Shown piece after piece: positions 1 to 8,352 of a DNA stretch of 64,000 nucleotides. How positions within the stretch are numbered: the first letter of the stretch is position 1; each line of letters begins with the position of its first letter. The notes beneath the pieces are model-generated. The model searched no databases and was not told the origin of the DNA. It saw nothing but the letters and a program-made list of their open reading frames with translations. Origin of the DNA: Janthinobacterium sp. PC23-8 (GTDB lineage: Bacteria > Pseudomonadota > Gammaproteobacteria > Burkholderiales > Burkholderiaceae_D); NCBI RefSeq assembly GCF_002250505.1, contig NZ_NJGY01000001.1, forward strand, positions 2,499,066 through 2,563,065, in the 5' to 3' direction. The position numbers and the translations under genes are program-made.

Positions 1-2111
1 GCTTTATCCAGGCCTCGATCGATGAAGTGGCGCACACCCTGCTCGAAGCCCTGCTGATCGTGGTGCTGGTGATTTACCTGTGCATGGGCTCGCTGCGCTC
101 GGTGCTGATCCCGGTGGTCACCATTCCGCTGTCGATGCTGGGCGCGGCCGCGCTGATGCTGGCGTTTGGCTTCAGCATCAACTTGCTCACCTTGCTGGCG
201 ATGGTGCTGGCCGTGGGCCTGGTGGTCGACGACGCCATCGTGGTGGTGGAAAACGTGCACCGCCATATCGAGGAAGGCAAGACGCCGGTGGCGGCGGCCT
301 TGGCCGGCGCGCGCGAAGTGGCCGGCCCGGTGGTGGCCATGACGATCACGCTGGCGGCCGTGTATGCGCCGATCGGCATGATGGGAGGCCTGACGGGCGC
401 GCTGTTCAAGGAATTTGCGCTGACCCTGGCCGGCGCCGTGGTGGTCTCGGGCGTGGTGGCATTGACCTTGTCGCCGGTGATGAGTTCCTTTCTGCTGCAA
501 TCAAAACAGTCGGAAGGGCGCATGGCGCGCGCCGCCGAACACTTTTTTGGCGGTTTGACGGGCCGCTATGCGCGATTGCTGGCCTGGTCGCTCACGCGCC
601 GCTGGATCAGTGGCGGCTTTGCGTTATTGGTGATGGCCAGCCTGCCGTTGTTGTACCTGCTGCCGCAGCGCGAACTGGCGCCGTCGGAAGACCAGGCCAG
701 CGTGCTGACGGCCATCAAGGCGCCGCAGCATGCCAACCTCGATTACGTCGAGCGCTTCTCCCATCAACTTGAAGATATCTACCGGCGCACGCCGGAGACG
801 GCGTCGACCTGGATCATCAACGGCAGCGACGGGCCGGCGTCCAGCATCGGCGGCATCAATCTCACGCCCTGGGGCGAGCGCGCGCGCAATGCGGCCGTGA
901 TCCAGGCCGAGCTGCAGCAGGGCGTGGGCGATATCGAAGGCACCAGCATTTTTGCCTTCCAGATGGCGCCCTTGCCGGGGTCCAGCGGCGGCTTGCCGGT
1001 GCAGCTGGTGCTGCGCAGCGCCCAGGATTACGCCACCCTGTATCGCACCATGGAAGAGATCAAGCAGCGCGCCCGCGCCAGCGGCCTGTTTGCCGTGGTC
1101 GACAGCGACCTCGATTACAACAACCCGCTGGTCAAAGTAAGGATCGATCGTTCAAAAGCGAACAGCCTGGGCGTGCAAATGCAGGATATCGGCGAATCCC
1201 TGGCGGTGCTGGTGGGCGAAAACTATCTGAACCGCTTCGCCATGGAAGGGCGCGCCTATGACGTCATCGCGCAAAGTCCGCGCGCCCAGCGCTTGACGGC
1301 CCAGGCACTGACGCAGCAATATGTGCGCGCAGACGATGGCAGCCTGGTGCCCTTGTCCGGCCTGGTGAGCCTGACGCAGGAAGTCGAGCCGAACAAGCTG
1401 ACCCAGTTCAACCAGCAAAACGCCGCCACCTTCCAGGGCGTGCCGGCGCCCGGCGTTACCTTGGGCGACGCGGTGGCCTTCCTCGACGGCGTGGCCAAAA
1501 CGCTGCCGCCCGGCTTCAGCTACGACTGGCAGTCCGACGCGCGCCAGTTCGCCACCGAAGGCAACGCCCTGCTGATGGCTTTTCTTGCCGCCGTGATCGT
1601 GATCTACCTGGTGCTGGCGGCCCAATATGAAAGCCTGATGGACCCCTTGATCATCCTGATCACGGTGCCGCTGTCGATTTGCGGCGCCCTGATTCCGCTG
1701 GCGCTGGGCTGGGCCACCATCAATATCTACACGCAGATCGGCCTGGTGACCCTGATCGGCTTGATCAGCAAGCACGGCATTCTGATGGTGGAGTTTGCCA
1801 ACGAATTGCAAGTGCACGAACGGTTTGACCGCGTCAGCGCAATTGCCCGCGCGGCGCAGATCCGTTTGCGTCCCATCCTGATGACGACGGCCGCCATGGT
1901 GCTGGGGCTGGTGCCGCTGCTGTTCGCTTCCGGCGCGGGCGCCAACAGCCGTTTTGGCCTGGGCGTGGTGATCGTCTCGGGCATGCTGGTCGGCACCCTG
2001 TTTACGCTGTTCGTGCTGCCGACCATGTACACCTTTTTGGCCCGCAATCACGCTGCCGGCTATGCCAGTGCACGCGCCCAGGCGCTGGCTACGGCAACAC
2101 AAGGATCATGA
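1..2111 (+). CDS. RND multidrug efflux inner-membrane pump, C-terminal two thirds (5' end outside window)
   Basis: This is an AcrB/MexF-type (HAE1) proton-driven efflux permease. The reading frame is open from the first bases of the window (frame starting at base 3), so the true start lies upstream. About 702 residues of a usual 1,030-1,050 are present. Visible parts are the transmembrane block after the first porter domain, including the VGLVVDDAIVVVEN segment with the paired aspartates of the proton relay, the second periplasmic porter/docking region, and the last transmembrane block with the family-typical QYESLMDPLIILITVPLS stretch. The stop overlaps the ATG of the outer-membrane channel gene (ATGATG), so the two are translationally coupled in an efflux operon whose adaptor gene presumably lies upstream. 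The substrate cannot be read from the sequence. Confidence 0.95.
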   Translation, partial: FIQASIDEVAHTLLEALLIVVLVIYLCMGSLRSVLIPVVTIPLSMLGAAALMLAFGFSINLLTLLAMVLAVGLVVDDAIVVVENVHRHIEEGKTPVAAALAGAREVAGPVVAMTITLAAVYAPIGMMGGLTGALFKEFALTLAGAVVVSGVVALTLSPVMSSFLLQSKQSEGRMARAAEHFFGGLTGRYARLLAWSLTRRWISGGFALLVMASLPLLYLLPQRELAPSEDQASVLTAIKAPQHANLDYVERFSHQLEDIYRRTPETASTWIINGSDGPASSIGGINLTPWGERARNAAVIQAELQQGVGDIEGTSIFAFQMAPLPGSSGGLPVQLVLRSAQDYATLYRTMEEIKQRARASGLFAVVDSDLDYNNPLVKVRIDRSKANSLGVQMQDIGESLAVLVGENYLNRFAMEGRAYDVIAQSPRAQRLTAQALTQQYVRADDGSLVPLSGLVSLTQEVEPNKLTQFNQQNAATFQGVPAPGVTLGDAVAFLDGVAKTLPPGFSYDWQSDARQFATEGNALLMAFLAAVIVIYLVLAAQYESLMDPLIILITVPLSICGALIPLALGWATINIYTQIGLVTLIGLISKHGILMVEFANELQVHERFDRVSAIARAAQIRLRPILMTTAAMVLGLVPLLFASGAGANSRFGLGVVIVSGMLVGTLFTLFVLPTMYTFLARNHAAGYASARAQALATATQGS

Positions 2112-3505
2112 TGAACCAGAAAACCCTAGCCCTTTCGCTTGTGTCACTGCTGCTGGCAGGCTGCGCCGTCAGCCCCGCCTACGTCACGCCGGGCACGCCA
2201 AACATCACGCTGGCCAGCCCGCAGCAAACGCAATTCAAAGCTGCCGACAGTATCGCCAGCAGCACGCCATGGTGGACCTTTTTTGACGATGCGCGGCTGA
2301 CGCAGCTGATCACCGCGGCACGCGCGCACAACCGCGATATCGCCCAGGCGCAAGCGAACCTGCTGGCCGCGCGCGCCGTGTTCGACGAGCGCCAACTGGA
2401 CCGCCTGCCCGCCGTCACCGGCCAGGCCGGCTGGCAGCGCAATCTGCAGCAAACCGCGCCCGATACACGCAGTGCCACGGCCAGCACGCGGCTCGGCCTC
2501 GATGCGCAGTGGGAGCTGGACCTGTTCGGCCGCCTGGGCCATATCAGCCGGTCGGCGCAGGCGCGCGCGGGCGCTGCGCAAGCCGATCTGCGCCAGGCGC
2601 AGCTGGTGATCGCCGCCGAGGTGGCGCGCAATTACTACCGGGCGCTGGGCGACCAGCAGCACCTGGCGCTGGCGCAGGCGCAGGTGGACAGCTGGCGCGA
2701 AACCGTGACCCTGGTCGAAGCGCGCCTGGCGGCCGGCAGCGGCTTGCCGGAAGAGCGGCAAAATGCGCTGGCCAACCTGGCGCGCAGCGAGGCGGCACTG
2801 CCACCGTTGCAGGCGAGCTTGCGCCAGGCCCGGTACCGGCTCGATGTATTGAGCGGCCAGCCGCCGGGCGCCACCGCGCTGGCCTTGACGGCACCGGCTG
2901 CGGCGCCGCTGGCCGGCCAGCTGCCGCTCGGCGACGTGAACCAGTTGATCAGGCAGCGGCCCGACGTGGTGCGCGCCGAACGCCTGCTGGCCGCCTCCAG
3001 CGAAGACGTGGGCGCGGCCACGGCCGAGCTGTATCCGAGACTGAGCCTGGGCGGCTTTATCGGCTTTTTTGCGCTGCGCGGCAGCAGCCTGTTTGACGCT
3101 GGCGCGCGCGCCTTCGAAGTGGCGCCCACCATCAGCCATCCGGCATTTCACCTCGGTAGCGCCAGGGCGCGCGTACGCGGCACGCAGGCCGTGGCGCAAG
3201 GCGCGCTGGCCGGCTACGAACAGGCGATGCTGCTGGCGCAGGAAGACGTGGAAAACGCCGTCACGCAACTGGCCGAAAATCAAACGCGGCTGGCGTCCTT
3301 GCTACAATCGGCACGCCACGGCAGCGCCGCGCTGCAGATCGCCAGCACGCGTTATCAAGCCGGCGCCGGCAGCTACCAGGCGGTGCTGGAAAACCAGCGC
3401 GCCCTGTATGACATCCGGCGCGACGCGCTGCAGTCGGAAACCGCGTCCTACACCAGTGCAGTCGCGTTGTACCAGGCGCTGGGATGGGGACTGAACAACG
3501 AGTGA
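2108..3505 (+). CDS. NodT-family (OprM-like) outer-membrane efflux lipoprotein
   Basis: This is the outer-membrane channel of the tripartite efflux pump encoded just upstream. The 465-residue protein starts with a lipoprotein signal peptide and a lipobox (LLLAGC, Cys about residue 19). Two TolC-type repeats follow, rich in long helices. The 'QLDRLPAVTGQAG' and 'LDAQWELDLFGR' segments and the C-terminal 'YQAGAGSYQAVLENQRALYD' segment are typical of the OprM/NodT family, and the length is normal. It overlaps the pump gene by 4 bp, so one transcript is likely. Which drug or metabolite is exported is not evident. Confidence 0.95.
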   Translation: MMNQKTLALSLVSLLLAGCAVSPAYVTPGTPNITLASPQQTQFKAADSIASSTPWWTFFDDARLTQLITAARAHNRDIAQAQANLLAARAVFDERQLDRLPAVTGQAGWQRNLQQTAPDTRSATASTRLGLDAQWELDLFGRLGHISRSAQARAGAAQADLRQAQLVIAAEVARNYYRALGDQQHLALAQAQVDSWRETVTLVEARLAAGSGLPEERQNALANLARSEAALPPLQASLRQARYRLDVLSGQPPGATALALTAPAAAPLAGQLPLGDVNQLIRQRPDVVRAERLLAASSEDVGAATAELYPRLSLGGFIGFFALRGSSLFDAGARAFEVAPTISHPAFHLGSARARVRGTQAVAQGALAGYEQAMLLAQEDVENAVTQLAENQTRLASLLQSARHGSAALQIASTRYQAGAGSYQAVLENQRALYDIRRDALQSETASYTSAVALYQALGWGLNNE

Positions 3506-3525
3506 TAAACCACGCAGGAGAGACG

Positions 3526-4101
3526 ATGTTTGAACAGGCGAGCTGGTTGAACCAGCCAACAAAATGGACGCTCGAAGACGCAACCTTGCGCGTTACCAGC
3601 GACGACAACACCGACTTCTGGCGCAAGACCAGCTACGGTTTCATCCGCGACAGCGGCCACTTTTTGGGCGTGGCCACCGACGGCGATTTCACGGCCCAGG
3701 TGCATGTGGCCGGACACTATGCAACCCTGTACGACCAGGCCGGGCTGATGGTGCGCATCGATGCAGAACACTGGATCAAATGCGGCATCGAGTTCTCTGA
3801 CGGCCAGCTGTGGCTGAGCACCGTGCTGACGGTGGATAAATCCGATTGGGCCGTCAGCGCGGCGCCGGCCATGCCGGAAGGCTTCTGGCTGCGCGTGACC
3901 GTCAGCGAGGGCGTGATCCGGGTGCAGTATTCGACCGACGGCAAGCTGTGGCCGCTGCTGCGCCTGGCGCCATTTCCTGCCAGCGCGCGCTATCTGGTGG
4001 GGCCGATGTGCTGCACGCCGGAACGCGGCGGGCTGGAAGTCACGTTTTCACACTTCACGGTAGGCCCGGCGCAGCGCAAGGACCTGCATGATCTGACGTA
4101 A
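3526..4101 (+). CDS. DUF1349 family protein (concanavalin A-like fold)
   Basis: This 191-residue soluble protein starts at ATG 3526. The choice rests on the GGAGAGACG ribosome-binding region just upstream and on the family-like beginning MFEQASWLNQP. An in-frame upstream ATG at 3484 lies inside the preceding gene and has no such signal. The segments TDFWRKTSYGF, YDQAGLMVRID, EHWIKCGIEF and WLRVTVSEGVIRVQYS match the DUF1349 ('regulation of enolase'-like) family, a concanavalin-like beta-sandwich of uncertain function. It lies 20 bp after the efflux channel gene, so co-transcription is possible but a functional link is not implied. The stop is one base from the stop of the convergent dehydratase gene. 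Confidence 0.85.
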   Translation: MFEQASWLNQPTKWTLEDATLRVTSDDNTDFWRKTSYGFIRDSGHFLGVATDGDFTAQVHVAGHYATLYDQAGLMVRIDAEHWIKCGIEFSDGQLWLSTVLTVDKSDWAVSAAPAMPEGFWLRVTVSEGVIRVQYSTDGKLWPLLRLAPFPASARYLVGPMCCTPERGGLEVTFSHFTVGPAQRKDLHDLT

Positions 4102-4102
4102 A

Positions 4103-5134
4103 CTATTCTGTCAGCGCATGTCGGTCAGGCGTGCGCACGCGATCCTGGCGCGCGCCCCGGCACAGCAGTTCGGCAAAGCGCGCCGGGTCGATATTCGAGC
4201 CGCACACCAGCAAGGCCACGCGCTTGCCCGCCAGCCGCTCGCGCAGCGGCCCGAACAACGCTGCCGTCGCCACCGCCGCTGCCGGTTCGGCCACCAGCTT
4301 GGCATCGCGGAACAAGTACAGCATGGCCTCGCAGATCTGCTCATCGTCGACCCGCACCACTTCGTTGACGAAGCGGCGGCAGACATTAAAACTGTACTCC
4401 ATCGCATACGGCGCGCCGAGGCTGTCGGCGACGGTATCGACCCTTTCCAGGGTCTGCGGCGCGCCTGCGGCGAAGCTGCGGTACAGCGCGTCGGCGCCGA
4501 ACGGCTCGACGCCGTACACGGCGCAGTGCGGATTGAGCTGTTTGACGGCGGCGGCGATGCCGGCGCACAAGCCGCCGCCGCCGACCGGCACCACCACTGC
4601 GTCGAGACCGGGCACTTGCGCCATCAGCTCCAGGCCGACTGTGCCGGTGCCCTGCGCGGTCAGCGGGCCGTCGTAGGGGTGCAGCATGGTGCGGCCCTCG
4701 TCGCGTTCGATGTCGCGGCCGCGCGCGAACGCCTGGTGTACGTCCGGCATCAGCAGCACATCGGCGCCGTACGCGCGGCAGGCGGCGATGCGCGCAGGGC
4801 TGGCGTGCGCCGGCATGACGACCCTGGCGCTGCATCCGGCCAGCCGTGCCGTGTACGCGACGGCAATCGCATGGTTGCCGGCGCTGACGGCGACCACGCC
4901 GCGCTGGCGCGCCGGCGCGTCCAGCGCCTCGATGCAGTTGAGCGCGCCGCGCAGCTTGAAGGTGCCGGTTTTTTGAAACAGTTCCAGCTTGAGCCACACT
5001 TCGGTGGACGCAAATTGTTCGTCGATGACGCCGGTTTGCCAGCGCCATACGGGCGTGTGCAGGATCTTGCCTTGCAGGCGTGCGGCAGTGTCGCGGATCT
5101 GGGCCAGCGAGGGATACGGATGGGAAGATGTCAT
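4103..5134 (-). CDS. PLP-dependent threonine/serine dehydratase-like enzyme
   Basis: This 343-residue fold-type II PLP enzyme is of the threonine dehydratase / serine racemase / threo-3-hydroxyaspartate ammonia-lyase group. The PLP lysine lies in KTGTFKLRGA (about residue 56), the substrate loop is SAGNHAIAVA, and the glycine-rich phosphate-binding loop is VPVGGGGLCAG. There is no C-terminal ACT regulatory domain, so it resembles the short catabolic or racemase-like members rather than biosynthetic IlvA. The start is preceded by GGAG at good spacing. The gene stands alone, convergent with the DUF1349 gene. Exact substrate is uncertain: L-threonine, L-serine and 3-hydroxyaspartate are all possible. 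Confidence 0.88.
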   Translation of the reverse strand: MTSSHPYPSLAQIRDTAARLQGKILHTPVWRWQTGVIDEQFASTEVWLKLELFQKTGTFKLRGALNCIEALDAPARQRGVVAVSAGNHAIAVAYTARLAGCSARVVMPAHASPARIAACRAYGADVLLMPDVHQAFARGRDIERDEGRTMLHPYDGPLTAQGTGTVGLELMAQVPGLDAVVVPVGGGGLCAGIAAAVKQLNPHCAVYGVEPFGADALYRSFAAGAPQTLERVDTVADSLGAPYAMEYSFNVCRRFVNEVVRVDDEQICEAMLYLFRDAKLVAEPAAAVATAALFGPLRERLAGKRVALLVCGSNIDPARFAELLCRGARQDRVRTPDRHALTE

Positions 5135-5364
5135 CGGGGTGCTCCATTTGAACTATTCGGGGGAACGCGGGCAGTGCCCGCGCGCGATGATGCGCTGGTC
5201 AATGGCGACTGGGGGCGCCGAGCACCGGCGCAGCCGCAGCTCAGCGACCCTGAATAATTCGAATAATGGAACAGGACTGACGGCCACCGGCGAACGCAAC
5301 ACGGCCAGCGTCTGCGGCGACGTGGCGGTGGTTCGGGACGGTGATGTCATGCGGATTCATGCGC
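5135..5364. other. Intergenic stretch with no supported gene
   Basis: Between the dehydratase start and the short peptide frame nothing convincing is seen. Open frames on either strand have no ribosome-binding signal and no recognisable protein pattern. The promoter of the dehydratase gene probably lies here. Confidence 0.5.
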
Positions 5365-5484
5365 TCAATCATGCCAAACAACCCAGGCAATGGCAAGCAT
5401 GATCTTTTGAGCACGCCAACATTTGCTCGATGCACGGGCACAGGTATCCATGCGCATTGCATTTTTTCTGCGCGTTGCAGACAT
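5365..5484 (-). CDS. Possible 39-residue basic peptide
   Basis: This short open frame begins at an ATG preceded by GAGGAGCACACC, a good ribosome-binding sequence. It encodes a small Arg/Lys/Cys-containing peptide ending in a hydrophobic stretch (KIMLAIAWVVWHD). It sits about 50 bp downstream of the small hydrophilic protein gene on the same strand, so the two could share a transcript. No homology is recognised. Only the start signal and position support it. Confidence 0.3.
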   Translation of the reverse strand: MSATRRKNAMRMDTCARASSKCWRAQKIMLAIAWVVWHD

Positions 5485-5538
5485 GGTGTGCTCCTCGTCC
5501 TCGTCCTCGTCTTCGCTCTCCGCTCTTCGCACGCGCCC

Positions 5539-5895
5539 CTACTCGTGCTGATTGATGGATCGGTGGATGTCCTTCGACTCGTTGCGCCCGGGCCGGTCGT
5601 CGGCCAGCTTGCCCGCTTCGCTTTGCGGCTGCTGCCCGGAACCCTTGACGTTGGCATGGCTGTCCGGCTGGCCCAGGGTATGCATGTTTTCCTGCTCGAC
5701 CGGATCGGGCGGGCCTTGCGGCGTGAGCACGTCGTTGGCCCAGTAACCACTGTTGGCCGTGCCGCTGGCCAGCTTGCCGCCGCCCTGGTTGGCATATGGG
5801 TCGCCGCCGGCCTTGTCGGCGTCGGTCTTGTCGATGCGCGTATGGCGGCCCTGCTCGCTCGGGTGCTGTGGGGTATTGCCGTGTTTTTCTTCCAT
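5539..5895 (-). CDS. Small hydrophilic protein of unknown function
   Basis: This 118-residue protein begins MEEKHGNTPQHPSEQ. The start at 5895 is chosen because a near-perfect GGAGGAGG lies 4-11 bases upstream. A longer in-frame extension upstream is Arg/Trp-rich and looks non-coding. The protein has no membrane segment or Cys. It is rich in Gly, Asp, Asn, Gln and His and is probably largely disordered, like small stress or desiccation-type proteins of soil betaproteobacteria. No domain is recognised, so function is unknown. It is possibly followed by the 39-residue frame on the same strand. Confidence 0.65.
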   Translation of the reverse strand: MEEKHGNTPQHPSEQGRHTRIDKTDADKAGGDPYANQGGGKLASGTANSGYWANDVLTPQGPPDPVEQENMHTLGQPDSHANVKGSGQQPQSEAGKLADDRPGRNESKDIHRSINQHE

Positions 5896-6164
5896 GATGC
5901 CTCCTCCGCTTGGGTGTAAGCCCATGCTAACGGCTTTTGGGGCGCCGGCAAGATAGGCGCGCGGCGTGCCTGCTTGTAGGAAGAAAACCCGACCGCGCCC
6001 ACTCAGCACCGCCGCAGCCACCAGGCGCCCGACAGGACGCCATGGTGCAAGAGCAGAGGAAACACTTTTATGGATTTTTCTCCAGGGTGTAAGCGGGAAC
6101 AAGACGGCAATCGCCCGTCCGGCGGTTTTCCTGCGCCACGCCACATGCCGCATAGAAATTTAAG

Positions 6165-6193
6165 TTGACAAAAAAAGCATAATTGCGTAATTT
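6165..6193 (+). promoter_or_regulatory. Sigma-70 promoter with a flanking inverted repeat
   Basis: A perfect -35 TTGACA (6165-6170) and a TAATTT -10 (6188-6193) are separated by 17 bp, upstream of the orphan gene at 6236. TGACAAAA (6166-6173) is mirrored by TTTTGTCA (6191-6198), which would place a repressor-type inverted repeat exactly over the promoter elements. The operator role is inference. Confidence 0.5.
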
Positions 6194-6235
6194 TGTCATG
6201 GCATATCTGTAACACATTGCTCAATAGGAAAAACT

Positions 6236-7090
6236 GTGACTTCTTCCCGTGCCCGCTCGCAAGCCATGACACCGTCGGTGTCTCGTAAAAGTAAAAGTGG
6301 CGAGGACGACGATTATGTGGATAGCCGCAGCAGCGGCAAGAAATCAAGCAGCCGACCGGGATATGAATCGGCGCGGGAAGTGGTCAGCCAGCGCCAGAAT
6401 CTCAAACGCACACCGAGCCTCAATCATTTTCAGTTCACGTCGATCGACGGCACCACGATACATACGCTCGATCACAAAGGCCGGGAATCGATTGCGCAAA
6501 AACCCAAGAATGGCAAGCCCCGTCCGCCCTTGAAGAGGCAACCGGCGCTGGACCATATCGTGCAATATATTGCGCTCAAACAAGGCCACGATGAACTCGT
6601 CACTGCCGAACGTTCACAGGCAGCGCAGGGACGGCCCCGCAGGAATTCCGTTGACCTGGCCGACGCGTTCAGGAAAGCGGTAGCCAATCCCGATAACCTG
6701 CGGCTGGTCATGCATGACGAACATTCGGCGCAGGGCGGACACAAGACCCGCGATACCCTGACAAAAAAAGAGATCAGCACTGCAAAAAAAATGCTCAACA
6801 GGCACTTGTCGCCGACGCCGAGCACGATGCCACAATCCGTGTTTGATCAAAACCGGCCCAAGTGGCATACGCCACTGCCAGAAGTGGCGAGCTCAGGTCC
6901 CACGAGAAAAAGTACGCGTGACAGGAAACCACCGCCCGACTATCCGGGTTTCAGCTCGCCCACCAAGCGCATCAAGACCGAGCCCAAGCCGACGGTGCCA
7001 CTGACGACGCCATTCGTCTTCGGGCCGGTATCTTTCCCCGCTTTCACGCCTGGCAAGAATTCAAAAGCCAAACAGCGGGCCTTTCAATAA
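6236..7090 (+). CDS. Orphan basic, proline-rich protein, largely disordered
   Basis: This 284-residue protein starts at GTG 6236, the first plausible start after the promoter at 6165, with a weak AGGAAAA ribosome-binding region. It has no signal peptide, membrane segment or recognised domain. The N-terminus is Ser/Arg/Lys-rich, and the middle (about 100-190) holds charged helical stretches such as LADAFRKAVANP and KKEISTAKKML. The C-terminal third is Pro/Lys/Thr-rich with RKSTRDRKPPPDYPG and PTKRIKTEPKPT, the latter resembling a eukaryotic nuclear localisation signal. Base composition is visibly lower in GC than the flanking genes, suggesting acquisition. Function is unknown. A DNA-binding or secreted effector-like role is conceivable, but no catalytic motif is seen. 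Confidence 0.65.
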   Translation: MTSSRARSQAMTPSVSRKSKSGEDDDYVDSRSSGKKSSSRPGYESAREVVSQRQNLKRTPSLNHFQFTSIDGTTIHTLDHKGRESIAQKPKNGKPRPPLKRQPALDHIVQYIALKQGHDELVTAERSQAAQGRPRRNSVDLADAFRKAVANPDNLRLVMHDEHSAQGGHKTRDTLTKKEISTAKKMLNRHLSPTPSTMPQSVFDQNRPKWHTPLPEVASSGPTRKSTRDRKPPPDYPGFSSPTKRIKTEPKPTVPLTTPFVFGPVSFPAFTPGKNSKAKQRAFQ

Positions 7091-7250
7091 ACGCGCCATC
7101 GGTCCGATCAAACAAGTACGTGGGCGGCCACGCACCAGCGAGCCAGTCGCGGAGCAAACCATAGGTGGATAACGAGAAACAATTCCCGCACGGAAAAGGA
7201 AAGACGCGTCGCCGTTTTTCGTCCTAGACTAATGCCATGACTGCAGACGC

Positions 7251-7270
7251 TGCCCTTTACAAAAGGGCAG
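7251..7270. repeat. Perfect short inverted repeat upstream of the stress protein gene
   Basis: TGCCCTTT and AAAGGGCA face each other across three bases, about 60 bp before the start of the gene at 7327. It could be an operator or a leader hairpin; there is no T run, so it is not a normal terminator. The rest of 7091-7326 shows no gene. Confidence 0.4.
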
Positions 7271-7326
7271 GCTGTGGCTACAGCGAATGATGCACTTACC
7301 TTATCCCTTACCGATCGGAGACCATC

Positions 7327-8304
7327 ATGGCACAAACTTTGGCAGCAGTATTCGACAACCGCGCATCGGCCGAAAGCGCACGGCAAAAACTGATCGCCTC
7401 GGGCTTCGGCAGCGAGCGCATCCGTCTCAATGACGCGGCCAGCGACTACAGCGGCGCACCATCGGCCACCTCGACCGTGGCCAACACCACCGGACGCGAC
7501 GACGACGGCTTTGTCGCCAGCATCAAGCATTTCTTTGCCGACCTGTTCGGCAGCCATGAAGACCGCTATGTGTATGCGGAAGCCGTCTCGCGCGGTCATG
7601 TGGTGCTGACCCTGGAAAGCGCCAGCGATGCGGAGATCGACCGCGCCAGCGATATCGTCGAAGACTTCGGCCCGCTCAATATCGAAGAGCACAGCGAGCA
7701 GTGGCGCGCCGGCGGCTGGAGCCGCGACGACAGCACCACTGGCGCTTATGCCGGCGGCAGCAAGGGCAACTTGAGTGGCAGCGCCGCAGCCAACCTGCAA
7801 TCGCAGTCGGGCAGCCTGTCGCAGCAGACCACGCCGCTGGGCGCGGGCGCCGAACTGGGCATCAATCCGGCCGCCCCTGTGGGCAACTTGAGTGGCGGTA
7901 CGCTGGACCAACCTTCGACGGCGTCGCAGCAATTCGCCCGCGATGACTCCTTGAACCAGCCCGACTTCATCGCGCCGGGCGGCGCGACCAGCCTGGGCGG
8001 TGCCACGCGCAATGTGCGCACCTACCCGCGCGCGGACACGCTGTCGAACGATGTCGTCGCCGACGAACAGTACTACCGCAGCCACTGGGACGCGACCTAT
8101 CTGTCGACCGGCGCGCGTTTCGAGGACTACGATCCGGCCTACCGCTATGGCCGCTCGATGGCCGGCAGCGACACCTATCGCGGCCGTCCGTGGGAGGAAG
8201 TGGAGCACGACCTGCGCAGCAACTGGGAGCATACCTATCCCCAGTCGGCCTGGGACAACTTCAAGGATGCCGTGCGCCATGGCTGGAATCGTTTGACGTC
8301 GTAA
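7327..8304 (+). CDS. YflT-like general stress domain protein
   Basis: This 325-residue protein starts at an ATG preceded by GGAG. Residues 1-120 look like the heat-induced stress protein YflT / general stress protein 17M fold: AAVFDNRASAESARQKL..., then a DDDGFVASIKHFFADLFG insert, then VVLTLESASDAEIDRASDIV. A low-complexity Gly/Ser/Gln linker follows (about 135-230), with GNLSG occurring twice. The C-terminal 85 residues carry a conserved-looking YYRSHWDATYLSTGARFEDY...WEEVEHDLRSNWE block found in related betaproteobacterial proteins. No signal peptide or membrane segment is present. A cytoplasmic stress role is inferred from the domain. A strong terminator follows the gene. Confidence 0.75.
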   Translation: MAQTLAAVFDNRASAESARQKLIASGFGSERIRLNDAASDYSGAPSATSTVANTTGRDDDGFVASIKHFFADLFGSHEDRYVYAEAVSRGHVVLTLESASDAEIDRASDIVEDFGPLNIEEHSEQWRAGGWSRDDSTTGAYAGGSKGNLSGSAAANLQSQSGSLSQQTTPLGAGAELGINPAAPVGNLSGGTLDQPSTASQQFARDDSLNQPDFIAPGGATSLGGATRNVRTYPRADTLSNDVVADEQYYRSHWDATYLSTGARFEDYDPAYRYGRSMAGSDTYRGRPWEEVEHDLRSNWEHTYPQSAWDNFKDAVRHGWNRLTS

Positions 8305-8318
8305 GGCGATTGCCTTGA

Positions 8319-8350
8319 ACAGCGCTGACGGCTGCGTCAGCGCTGTTTTT
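8319..8350 (+). terminator. Rho-independent terminator of the YflT-like gene
   Basis: A 12-bp perfect stem (ACAGCGCTGACG with CGTCAGCGCTGT) with a four-base loop is followed by a T run. It lies 15 bp after the stop and also separates this gene from the convergent NAD operon. Confidence 0.9.
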
Positions 8351-8352
8351 CA

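Noticed and set aside
5153..5350. 65-codon minus-strand frame upstream of the dehydratase
   Set aside because: No ribosome-binding site, no recognisable pattern, and it reaches into the probable dehydratase promoter.
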